Assembly: GCA_030429665.1 (NCBI GenBank)
Contig: JAUIEZ010000034.1
Span: 1 to 39,533 of the forward strand
Length of the DNA: 39,533 bases
Direction: 5' to 3'
DNA from: Gammaproteobacteria bacterium
GTDB taxonomy: Bacteria > Pseudomonadota > Gammaproteobacteria > Arenicellales > CAJQKF01
The notes under the pieces are model-generated. The model was not told the DNA's origin. It saw only the letters and a list, made by a program, of their open reading frames with translations, and did not search any database. Both the position numbers and the translations under genes were made by a program. The first letter of the stretch is position 1, and every line of letters starts with the position of its first letter. Positions 32,784 to 39,533 of the stretch are shown here, piece by piece.

Positions 32784-33451
32784 TTTCCGCCGCCGGTGAA
32801 AAGGTGATCGGCGAGGCGTGGCGCATCCGGCGCCATGATGTCGGCACCCCACGTCGCCGGATTCTCGCCGGGGCCGATATAACCCCACAGCGCGGCCGCC
32901 GTGCCGGTACCCGCGCGGAAGCCGGCGATCACGTCGCGCCGGTCGTCGCCCACGTAGACGCAGTGGAACGTGGCGGCACCGAGTCGTTCGCAGGCGTGCC
33001 GCAGTGGAAGCGGATGCGGTTTCTTGTGGGCGAGATCGTCGGCGCACACCAGGACCGACGGGCGCGAGGGCAGCGTCAGCGCGTCGAGCAGGGGCACGGT
33101 GTAGGCGCGCGGCTTGTTGGTGACCACGCCCCAGGCAATGCCGAGATCGGCGAGTCCCTCGATGAGTCCCGCGATACCGGGGAAAAGCCGGGTGTGTTCG
33201 CACAACGCCTTCGCGTAGTAGTCGAGAAACGCGGGCCGCCAGGCGTCGATGCGCGGGTCGTCGCCCGCCGCGCCAAGACTCAATTGCAGCAACGCGGAGG
33301 CGCCGCGGGATACGTGCTCGCGGGTGTCGGCGAGAGCCACGGGTTCCAGGTCGTGATCGACCAGAACACGGTTGAGCGCGTTGGTGAGATCGGCGGCGGT
33401 ATCCGCCAGCGTGCCGTCCAGGTCGAACAGGACGCCGCGCGGCAACGTCAT
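32780..33451 (-). CDS. gph: Phosphoglycolate phosphatase (HAD family)
   Basis: A 223-residue HAD-superfamily phosphatase. Motif I is [17 protein letters not shown] (Asp10 nucleophile and Asp12), motif II GVVTNKP, motif III Lys in HKKPHPLPL and motif [18 protein letters not shown]. The four-helix cap has the form typical of Gph, which hydrolyses 2-phosphoglycolate in the cytoplasm. The start ATG at 33451 overlaps the ubiG stop by four bases, and the ubiG-gph order is common in gammaproteobacteria. The same frame stays open to 34096 opposite ubiG coding; I regard that as chance. Confidence 0.88.
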   Translation of the reverse strand: MTLPRGVLFDLDGTLADTAADLTNALNRVLVDHDLEPVALADTREHVSRGASALLQLSLGAAGDDPRIDAWRPAFLDYYAKALCEHTRLFPGIAGLIEGLADLGIAWGVVTNKPRAYTVPLLDALTLPSRPSVLVCADDLAHKKPHPLPLRHACERLGAATFHCVYVGDDRRDVIAGFRAGTGTAAALWGYIGPGENPATWGADIMAPDAPRLADHLFTGGGN

Positions 33452-34161
33452 GCGGCCGGGCTCGCGGCGCAGTGGACGATATAGTTGACGTCGACCCCCG
33501 GGGCGATCCAGAAACGCCGGGTGACGGGGTTGTAGTGCATGCCGGTGATTTCCTCGACCGGGAGGCGCGATTCGCGGCACCATCGCGCCAGTTCCGAGGG
33601 ACGGATCAGCTTCGCGTAGCGGTGGGTGCCGCGCGGCAGCAGCCGGAGAACGTACTCGGCGCCGACGATGGCCATCGCCCACGCCCTGGCCGTGCGGTTG
33701 ATGGTCGAGAAGAACACGTGCCCCCCTGGCCTCACCAGCCGCGCCACGGCATCGACCACGCTGGCCGGGTCGGGCACGTGCTCGAGCAGTTCCATGCAGG
33801 TGACGACATCGTAGGCACCGGGCCGTTCCGCGGCCAGTTCCTCGACCGGACCTTGCCGGTACTCCACGTCGACGCCGCTTTCGCGAGCATGCAGGCGCGC
33901 CACCATGAGAGGTGCGGTGCCCATGTCCAGGCCCGTCACCTTCGCGCCGCGCATGGCCATGGCCTCGGACAGGATGCCGCCGCCGCAGCCGACGTCGAGC
34001 ACCGTGGCACCGTCGAGCGCGACGCGCTCGGCGATGTAGTCGAGGCGCACCGGGTTCATGTCGTGCAGCGGCTTGAATTCGCTCTCCGGATCCCACCAGC
34101 GGCTGGCGAGAGCCTCGAATTTCTCGATCTCGTTCGGATCGACGTTGCTCGTTGTACTCAT
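33448..34161 (-). CDS. ubiG: Ubiquinone biosynthesis O-methyltransferase UbiG
   Basis: A 237-residue SAM-dependent methyltransferase that carries out both O-methylations in ubiquinone synthesis. It begins with the family's [38 protein letters not shown] (34143-34030), then motif [17 protein letters not shown] (residues 54-69), [26 protein letters not shown] and [16 protein letters not shown]. The late [15 protein letters not shown] and DVNYIVHC forms are UbiG-specific. The protein implies ubiquinone-based respiration. It is followed by gph with a four-base overlap and lies 45 bases after mtaD, so the three genes likely form one leftward operon. Confidence 0.93.
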   Translation of the reverse strand: MSTTSNVDPNEIEKFEALASRWWDPESEFKPLHDMNPVRLDYIAERVALDGATVLDVGCGGGILSEAMAMRGAKVTGLDMGTAPLMVARLHARESGVDVEYRQGPVEELAAERPGAYDVVTCMELLEHVPDPASVVDAVARLVRPGGHVFFSTINRTARAWAMAIVGAEYVLRLLPRGTHRYAKLIRPSELARWCRESRLPVEEITGMHYNPVTRRFWIAPGVDVNYIVHCAASPAA

Positions 34162-34206
34162 GACGGTAGGTCCAGGTTCAAGCGAAGCCGGGCGCGGCAG
34201 GAGGCG

Positions 34207-35523
34207 CTATGCCAGCACGCCGCGCCATTTCGCCGCCTCCGAGAGGGCGGCATCCTCGTCTATCGTGGTCAAACTACCCGACTTCAATAGGGCCTTGCCC
34301 GCCACCCAGGTGTCGCTCACCTGGCCTGCTTCCGTGCTGTAGACGAGTTGGGTCACGATATCGTGGACCGGCGTGGTGCGCGGCGCCGACAGGTCGACCG
34401 CGACCATGTCGGCGTACTTTCCCGGCTCGAGCGTGCCGATGTCGGCGTCCAGGCCGAGCGCGCGGGCGCCGCCCATCGTGGCCATTTCGAACGCGGTGTG
34501 AGCGGGCACCGCCGTCGGCGAGCCCGCCACCCCCTTGGCGAGCAGCGCCGCGGTCCGGGTCTCGCCGAACATGTCGAGATCGTTGTTGCTGGCAGCGCCG
34601 TCGGTACCGATCGCCACGTTAATCTCCGCCTCGACCAGCGCGGCGAGCGGGCAAAAACCGCTGGCCAGCTTCATGTTGGATTCCGGGCAGTGCACGACGT
34701 TGATGCCCTCGGCGGCGCAGAACCGAATCTCCTCGTCCATCAGCTGCGTCATGTGCACCGCCATCAGGCGGGGCGTGGCCAGGCCGAGCGACGCCAGCCG
34801 TTCCAGCGGCCTCACGCCGTAGCGGTCCAGGGACATCTCGATTTCGTGGGCCGTCTCGTGCACGTGCATGTGGACGGGCACGTCCAGCTCGTCGGCCAGG
34901 GTGCGCACGCGGGTGAAGGTGGCGTCCTCCACCGTGTACGGCGCGTGCGGCGCGAACGCCGTGGTGACGTTCTCCGCGTGGCGGCACTCGTCGTGGACTC
35001 GCAGGCCCTTCTCGATGCATTCGGCGCCCGTCGACGCCCAGTGCGTCGGCATGTCGAACACGATCATGCCGATACATGCCCGAATGCCGGTTTGCATCGC
35101 GACCCGTGCGGCGGCCTGGGGGTGGAAATACATGTCGTTGAAGCAGGTGACGCCGCCGCGCAACATCTCCGCGACCGCGAGCGTGGTTCCCGCGCGCACG
35201 AAAATCTCGTCGGCGTGGTTCTTCTCGGCGGGCCAGATGTGGTCGTTCAGCCACTCCATGAGCGGAAGATCGTCGGCAAAACCGCGCATCAGGGTCATGG
35301 CGGCATGGGTGTGAGCGTTCACCAGCCCCGGGATCAGGACGTGGTGGGGACGATCGACCCACTCCCGCGCCCGGTACCGTTCGCGCGCCGTGGCGGCATC
35401 CACGATATCGACGATGCGTCCTTCGTCGACCAGTACGACGTGGCGGTCGAGGACGCCGCCCGTGGCGGAAGGGAGCACCCAGCGCGCCTGGACCGCGAGT
35501 TGGGTCTCGATCAAATCTGACAT
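34207..35523 (-). CDS. mtaD: 5'-methylthioadenosine/S-adenosylhomocysteine deaminase-like amidohydrolase (TRZ/ATZ family)
   Basis: A 438-residue amidohydrolase. Zinc ligands are H71-x-H73 in GLVNAHTHAAMTLMRGFADDLPLMEWL; further ligands lie in VHMHVHETAHEIE, LMAVHMTQLMDEE and IGTDGAASNNDLDMFGE (Asp). The family deaminates 5'-methylthioadenosine and S-adenosylhomocysteine, which keeps SAM-dependent methylation running; here that fits the neighbouring ubiG. The order mtaD-ubiG-gph is a known gammaproteobacterial arrangement. Other TRZ/ATZ members deaminate other ring compounds, so the exact substrate is an inference from length and context. The ATG is at 35523. Confidence 0.85.
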   Translation of the reverse strand: MSDLIETQLAVQARWVLPSATGGVLDRHVVLVDEGRIVDIVDAATARERYRAREWVDRPHHVLIPGLVNAHTHAAMTLMRGFADDLPLMEWLNDHIWPAEKNHADEIFVRAGTTLAVAEMLRGGVTCFNDMYFHPQAAARVAMQTGIRACIGMIVFDMPTHWASTGAECIEKGLRVHDECRHAENVTTAFAPHAPYTVEDATFTRVRTLADELDVPVHMHVHETAHEIEMSLDRYGVRPLERLASLGLATPRLMAVHMTQLMDEEIRFCAAEGINVVHCPESNMKLASGFCPLAALVEAEINVAIGTDGAASNNDLDMFGETRTAALLAKGVAGSPTAVPAHTAFEMATMGGARALGLDADIGTLEPGKYADMVAVDLSAPRTTPVHDIVTQLVYSTEAGQVSDTWVAGKALLKSGSLTTIDEDAALSEAAKWRGVLA

Positions 35524-35655
35524 TCCCGGTGGGGTTGTAAGGTGGACGAGGGTCTCGGAAGTCTTCGCGGGCGGGGATTATTCCACAGTTTCGGGCCCGC
35601 GACGAAGGCGCCCGCGCGCCCGCGCCGACGTCGCGGGAAAAGTTGTGCGAGCGTA

Positions 35656-35684
35656 TTGCCCGTGTTGTTTGATTTCATTATAAT
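35656..35684 (+). promoter_or_regulatory. Sigma-70 promoter of the tRNA(fMet)-rimP-nusA-infB unit
   Basis: TTGCCC (35656-35661), a 17-base spacer and a perfect TATAAT (35679-35684) form a strong vegetative promoter. The expected start is near 35691. Bases after the -10 are very GC-rich (CTGCGGCCCG), like the discriminators of stable-RNA promoters under stringent control; that regulatory reading is inference. Confidence 0.75.
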
Positions 35685-35696
35685 CTGCGGCCCGAT

Positions 35697-35773
<77 letters not shown>

Positions 35774-35795
35774 ATTTCGAAGGTGTGAACTACGA

Positions 35796-35821
35796 CCCCG
35801 CGAATGCGGGGTTTGTTTTTT
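35796..35821 (+). terminator. Intrinsic terminator after tRNA-fMet
   Basis: Stem CCCCGC (35796-35801), loop GAAT, stem GCGGGG (35806-35811), followed by a T-rich run (TTTGTTTTTTT, 35812 on). It would end the tRNA transcript; read-through is required for rimP-nusA-infB unless an unseen promoter follows. Confidence 0.85.
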
Positions 35822-35834
35822 GCCGGGTTGAACG

Positions 35835-35881
35835 AAGGGCGGGTCCACGCGGTCGCGGAAGCACCGCTTGCCCGCCTTTTT
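35835..35881 (+). terminator. Second intrinsic terminator/attenuator in the rimP leader
   Basis: A two-tier hairpin: outer arms AAGGGCGGG (35835-35843) and CCCGCCTTT (35871-35879), with one G-T pair, and inner arms GCGGT (35849-35853) and ACCGC (35863-35867). It ends in TTTTT (35877-35881), only 14 bases before the proposed rimP start. In E. coli the corresponding leader is a site of NusA autoregulation; a similar role here is inference. Confidence 0.7.
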
Positions 35882-35895
35882 GGCATGGTACCAAG

Positions 35896-36360
35896 GTGGA
35901 CGATTCGCCGCAGATGAGACAATTGCTCGAGCCCGTGGTTACGGACCTGGGCTACGAGTTGCTGCTGATCGAGCTGATCGGCTCCGGGCAGCGCATCTTG
36001 CGGTTGTATATCGATGCCCCGGGTGGCGTGAACCTGGACGACTGCGAGTTGGTGAGCCGCAACGTGAGCGCGGTGCTCGACGTGGACGATCCGATCGCGG
36101 GCGCCTACAACCTCGAGGTGTCCTCGCCCGGCATCGAGCGTCCGCTGGTGCGCGACGAGCATTTTCGCCGCCATGTCGGAGAACGGGTCAAGGTCAGGCT
36201 GATGAAGAATATCTCGGGACGCAAGCGATTTACCGGCGTGCTCACCCGGGTCGTGGACGGCGGGGTGGTCGTGGAGGTTGACGGCGAAACTTACGAGTTC
36301 GCCTACGATGATATAGAGAGCGCGAGGCTGGCGCCCGATTTTCGGGGACCTGGCGGCTGA
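35896..36360 (+). CDS. rimP: Ribosome maturation factor RimP
   Basis: A 154-residue protein needed for 30S subunit assembly. It follows RimP throughout: LLEPVVTDLGYELLLIELI, LRLYIDAPGGVNLDDCELVSRNVSAVLDVDDPIAGAYNLEVSSPGIERPL (36001-36140), with the R-x-Y-I-D and N-L-E-V-S-S-P-G signatures, and the C-terminal beta-barrel ending YEFAYDDIESARLAPDF. I choose GTG at 35896, which leaves 11 residues before the first conserved segment, as in E. coli (13); the ATG at 35914 would leave five but has AAGGTGGA ahead of it. It is the first protein gene of the nusA-infB operon. Confidence 0.92.
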   Translation: MDDSPQMRQLLEPVVTDLGYELLLIELIGSGQRILRLYIDAPGGVNLDDCELVSRNVSAVLDVDDPIAGAYNLEVSSPGIERPLVRDEHFRRHVGERVKVRLMKNISGRKRFTGVLTRVVDGGVVVEVDGETYEFAYDDIESARLAPDFRGPGG

Positions 36361-36393
36361 GCACATCCGGGGTTGAATGAAGGCATCGAGACC

Positions 36394-37878
36394 GTGATTA
36401 GCAATAACGAAATCCTGCTGATGGCAGACGTGGTGTCCCGCGAGAAGGGGCTGGAAAAAGAAGTCATTTTCCAGGCCATCGAGGCGGCCCTGGCGACGGC
36501 GACGCGCAAGCGCCACCGCGACGACATCGAGGCGCGGGTCTCCATTCACCGTGACACCGGGCAGTACGACACCTTCCGCCAGTGGGAAGTGATCGAGGAC
36601 GAGGAGGAGCTGGAGTTTCCCAGCCGGCAGATCCGCCTTGCCGACGCGCGCAAGATCGACCCCGGCATCGACGTGGGCGGGTTCATCGAGGAGCCCTTGA
36701 CTCCCGTGGAGTTCGGCCGTATTGCCGCGCAGGCCGCCAAGCAGGTGATTCACCAGAAAGTCCGCGAGGCCGAGCGCCGACAGATCTGCGAGGAGTACGA
36801 GCCGCGTATCGGCGAGATGCTCTCCGGGACCGTCAAGCGCACGGACCGCGGCGACACCATTGTCGACATCGGCGGCGTGGAGGCCCTGCTGCCGCGCGGC
36901 CGCATGATTCCCCGCGAGGCGCTACGTCCCGGCGATCGCATCCGCTCGATTCTCAAGGAGGTGCGGTCGGAGGCGCGCGGGCCGCAGCTCATTCTCGACC
37001 GCATTTGCCCGGAACTGCTCATCAAGCTGTTCCAGCTCGAGGTGCCGGAGGCCGGCGAGGGTATCATCAACATACTCGCGGCGGCCCGCGACCCGGGCGT
37101 GCGCGCCAAGATCGCGGTGCGCTCCAATGACAAGAAGATCGATCCGGTTGGGGCTTGCGTGGGAATTCGCGGCGCGCGAGTGCAGAGCGTCTCCAACGAG
37201 ATCGCCGGCGAGCGCGTGGACATCATCCCGTGGTCCGAAGATCCGCCGAGTTTCGTGATCAACTCGCTCGCGCCCGCGGTGGTGGAGTCGATCATTCTCG
37301 ACGAGGATGCGCACAGCATGGACGTGGTGGTCCAGGAGTCCCAGCTCTCCCAGGCGATCGGGCGCGGCGGACAGAACGTGCGCCTGGCGTCGGAGCTGAC
37401 GGGTTGGGAACTGAATATCATGACCGACACCGTTGCCGCGGAGAAGGCCGAGAGAGAGGCCGGTGAACTGCGCGCGAAGCTCAAGACGGCGCTCGACGTC
37501 GACGACGACGTGGCCGATATCCTCGTCCAGGAGGGCTTCACCAGCATCGAGGAGGTCGCCTTCGTTCCCAAGCAGGAACTGCTGGAGATCGAGGAGTTCG
37601 ACGAGGCGCTGGTGGACGAACTGCGCAGCCGCGCCTCGGACAGCCTGCTTACGCAGGCGATCGCCACCGAGGAAGCTAATACCCCGCAGGACGATCTGCT
37701 GACCATGGATGGCATGGATGACACGACCGCGCACTTGCTGGCCTCGCGCGGAATCCGATCGATGGAGGAACTGGCCGAGTACGCCGCCGACGAGTTGACC
37801 GAACTGACCGGCATCGACGAGGCGCGCGCGGCAGAACTCATCATGACCGCCCGGGCTCCCTGGTTCGAGCAGGAGTAG
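36394..37878 (+). CDS. nusA: Transcription termination/antitermination protein NusA
   Basis: A 494-residue NusA, one residue shorter than that of E. coli. The N-terminal polymerase-binding domain starts [38 protein letters not shown] (36400-36520); the S1 domain is at about 132-200 ([34 protein letters not shown]), then the KH domains ([52 protein letters not shown]) and two acidic C-terminal repeats ([38 protein letters not shown]) typical of gammaproteobacteria. I use GTG at 36394 (GAAGG ten bases ahead); a TTG at 36373 is in frame but less likely. NusA may regulate its own operon at the tandem terminators upstream. Confidence 0.95.
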   Translation: MISNNEILLMADVVSREKGLEKEVIFQAIEAALATATRKRHRDDIEARVSIHRDTGQYDTFRQWEVIEDEEELEFPSRQIRLADARKIDPGIDVGGFIEEPLTPVEFGRIAAQAAKQVIHQKVREAERRQICEEYEPRIGEMLSGTVKRTDRGDTIVDIGGVEALLPRGRMIPREALRPGDRIRSILKEVRSEARGPQLILDRICPELLIKLFQLEVPEAGEGIINILAAARDPGVRAKIAVRSNDKKIDPVGACVGIRGARVQSVSNEIAGERVDIIPWSEDPPSFVINSLAPAVVESIILDEDAHSMDVVVQESQLSQAIGRGGQNVRLASELTGWELNIMTDTVAAEKAEREAGELRAKLKTALDVDDDVADILVQEGFTSIEEVAFVPKQELLEIEEFDEALVDELRSRASDSLLTQAIATEEANTPQDDLLTMDGMDDTTAHLLASRGIRSMEELAEYAADELTELTGIDEARAAELIMTARAPWFEQE

Positions 37879-37886
37879 ATCAATAC

Positions 37887-39533
37887 ATGGCCGAGGTCAC
37901 CATCAAGAATTTCGCGGATCAGATCCGCATCCCGCCCGAGCGCCTGATCGAGCAGCTCGCCGCTGCCGGCGTGACGGCGCGCAACGTGGATGACACGCTC
38001 TCCGACGACGACAAGGTTAAGCTGCTCACCTACCTGAAGGGTGGGCAGGCCGAAACCGAAATGGCGCGAAAGAAGATCACGCTCAAGCGCAAAACCACGA
38101 GCGAGATCAAGCAAACGTCCAAGACCGGTGCCTCCCACACCGTCCAGGTCGAGGTGCGGAAACGCCGGACCTTCGTCAAGCGGGCAGAGCTGGTCAAGCA
38201 GGCCGAGATGGAAGCACAAAAGGAACGCGAAAAGCAGGAAGCTCGCCAGCGCGAGATAGAGGCCGAGGAGGCACGTCGCGCCGAGGAAGTGCGCCTGGCA
38301 GAGGAAGCCGCCGCCGAGGCGGCCCGTCTCGAGGCCGAACGGCTTGCCGCCGAACAGGCCGCGGAAGAAGCCGCCGCCGAGGCGGCCAAGGCGGTCGAGG
38401 AAGCCCGCGCGGTCGAGCAGACATCCGACGCGGCGGAAGCCGCCGCCGGGGAAACCGCCGATACCGAGGCGGACGACACCGCGCCGAAGGCCGAACCTGT
38501 CGAGGCCGACAAGGGTGAGGCCCAGGGTGAGCCCGATCGACGCCGCGAGCAACCGCGCGCCGGCGCCCCCGCCGAAGAAGCGCGCGAGACTGAGAAGGGA
38601 CGCAAGAAAAAGAAGGGCAAGGCCGCGCGCACCGAGCGGGCGGAGTTGCACGTCGCACAGGACCGACGCGGCCGCCGCAAGCCGCGCGGTACCGTGAAGC
38701 CGGGCAAGGTTCGCTCGATCACCAGCGGTCAGCACGGATTCGAACGCCCCACCGCGCCCGTGGTGCGCGAGGTGAACGTTCCCGAGACGATCACCGTCGC
38801 CGAACTCGCCCAGGCCATGTCGGTCAAGGCGACCGAGGTGATCCGCAAGCTGATGGAGATGGGCACCATGGTGACCATCAACCAGGTTCTGGACAGGGAT
38901 ACCGCGTCGATCATCGTCGAGGAGATGGGTCACGTCGCGAAGCAGGCGACGGCCTCCGATCCCGAGGCGCTGTTGCTGGACGAGAGCACCGAGCGCGAAG
39001 GCGAGGAAAAGGCCCGCGCGCCGGTGGTTACGGTCATGGGTCACGTGGACCACGGCAAGACATCGCTGCTCGACCGCATTCGCAAGACCAAGGTCGCGGC
39101 TGGCGAGGCCGGCGGCATCACCCAGCACATCGGCGCGTACAAGGTGCCCACCAGTCACGGCACCATCACCTTCCTCGATACGCCGGGCCACGAGGCGTTC
39201 TCGGCCATGCGTGCCCGCGGCGCGAAGGCCACCGACATCGTCATACTGGTGGTCGCGGCGGATGACGGCGTCAAGCCCCAGACCATCGAGGCGATCCATC
39301 ACGCGCGCAGCGCCGAGGTGCCGATCGTGGTGGCCGTGAACAAGATGGACAAGGAAGAGGCCGATATCGAGCGGGTCAAGCAGGAACTGACCACCTACGA
39401 GGTGGTGCCCGAGGAATGGGGCGGCGACGTGCAGATCTGTCCGGTGTCGGCGCATACCGGGGAGGGCGTCGACGCGATGCTCGAGTCGGTTTCCGTGCAG
39501 GCCGAACTGCTGGAGCTGAAGGCCGACCCCACC
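37887..39533 (+). CDS. infB: Translation initiation factor IF-2 (3' end outside window)
   Basis: The first 549 codons of IF-2, the GTPase that places fMet-tRNA on the 30S subunit. The N-terminus [29 protein letters not shown] is the small IF2-N domain, followed by a long charged, alanine/glutamate-rich helical region (about residues 95-260) and a second IF2-N domain ([36 protein letters not shown], from 38773). G1 is GHVDHGKT (residues 385-392), G3 DTPGHEAF, G4 NKMD. It begins eight bases after nusA. The factor acts on the initiator tRNA encoded at the head of the same unit. A 901-codon frame on the opposite strand here and over nusA is an artefact of base composition. Confidence 0.97.
   Translation, partial: MAEVTIKNFADQIRIPPERLIEQLAAAGVTARNVDDTLSDDDKVKLLTYLKGGQAETEMARKKITLKRKTTSEIKQTSKTGASHTVQVEVRKRRTFVKRAELVKQAEMEAQKEREKQEARQREIEAEEARRAEEVRLAEEAAAEAARLEAERLAAEQAAEEAAAEAAKAVEEARAVEQTSDAAEAAAGETADTEADDTAPKAEPVEADKGEAQGEPDRRREQPRAGAPAEEARETEKGRKKKKGKAARTERAELHVAQDRRGRRKPRGTVKPGKVRSITSGQHGFERPTAPVVREVNVPETITVAELAQAMSVKATEVIRKLMEMGTMVTINQVLDRDTASIIVEEMGHVAKQATASDPEALLLDESTEREGEEKARAPVVTVMGHVDHGKTSLLDRIRKTKVAAGEAGGITQHIGAYKVPTSHGTITFLDTPGHEAFSAMRARGAKATDIVILVVAADDGVKPQTIEAIHHARSAEVPIVVAVNKMDKEEADIERVKQELTTYEVVPEEWGGDVQICPVSAHTGEGVDAMLESVSVQAELLELKADPT

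Noticed and set aside
36750..39455. 901-codon open frame on the reverse strand across nusA and infB
   Set aside because: It is antisense to two unmistakable genes in the same operon, has serine/arginine/leucine-rich low-complexity product and no family match; long antisense frames are expected at this GC content.

Overview
The window is GC-rich, densely coded DNA from a gammaproteobacterium that I cannot place further. The lineage evidence is a RapA C-terminus at the left edge, the block initiator tRNA(fMet)-rimP-nusA-infB at the right edge (as in the E. coli metY operon), and the mtaD-ubiG-gph group beside it. Sulfotransferase-like genes, a sulfatase importer locus and phosphorus-saving lipid genes fit a marine or otherwise phosphate-poor, sulfated-substrate-rich habitat; that is inference.

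Layout. 1-4052: rapA (5'-truncated), a PDC-type sensor protein, a 73-aa unknown, a GST-like protein and a sulfotransferase-like protein. 4270-12198: a HutC-type GntR regulator divergent from a CUT1-type ABC importer (Tat-exported binding protein, two permeases, ATPase), followed by a leaderless sulfatase and its formylglycine-generating enzyme; together these look like uptake of a sulfated compound and its desulfation in the cytoplasm. 12159-18100: a phosphate-stress island. The leftward operon plcP-btaA-btaB removes phospholipid headgroups and builds betaine lipid. It is divergent from a rightward pair, phnG-phnH, which is not followed by phnI-M. A leftward PAP2 phosphatase and glycosyltransferase pair converges on phnH. 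The region between plcP and phnG carries an array of 11-bp-spaced PhoB-like half-sites. 18265-20318: a decayed sulfotransferase and a Tat-exported metallophosphoesterase.

20469-26937: a rightward set for sulfur assimilation (siroheme sulfite/nitrite reductase, DUF934, APS-reductase-type CysH, TSUP permease), then two-subunit 2-oxoacid:ferredoxin oxidoreductase korAB. A palindrome of LysR type lies upstream. 27015-31336: a leftward leucine/acyl-CoA catabolic operon (thioesterase, isovaleryl-CoA dehydrogenase, thiolase, 2-hydroxychromene-2-carboxylate isomerase-like protein, methylglutaconyl-CoA hydratase-like protein) behind a perfect 22-bp palindrome resembling LiuR sites. 31494-35523: a secreted alpha/beta-hydrolase-like/thioredoxin fusion, then leftward mtaD-ubiG-gph. 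35656-39533: promoter, tRNA(fMet), two tandem intrinsic terminators, rimP, nusA and the first 549 codons of infB.

The strongest candidate for something not fully described is the divergent Pho-type locus at 12159-18186, in which lipid-remodelling enzymes share a control region with a divergent, orphan PhnG-PhnH pair. I saw no CRISPR array, IS element, transposase or prophage gene.
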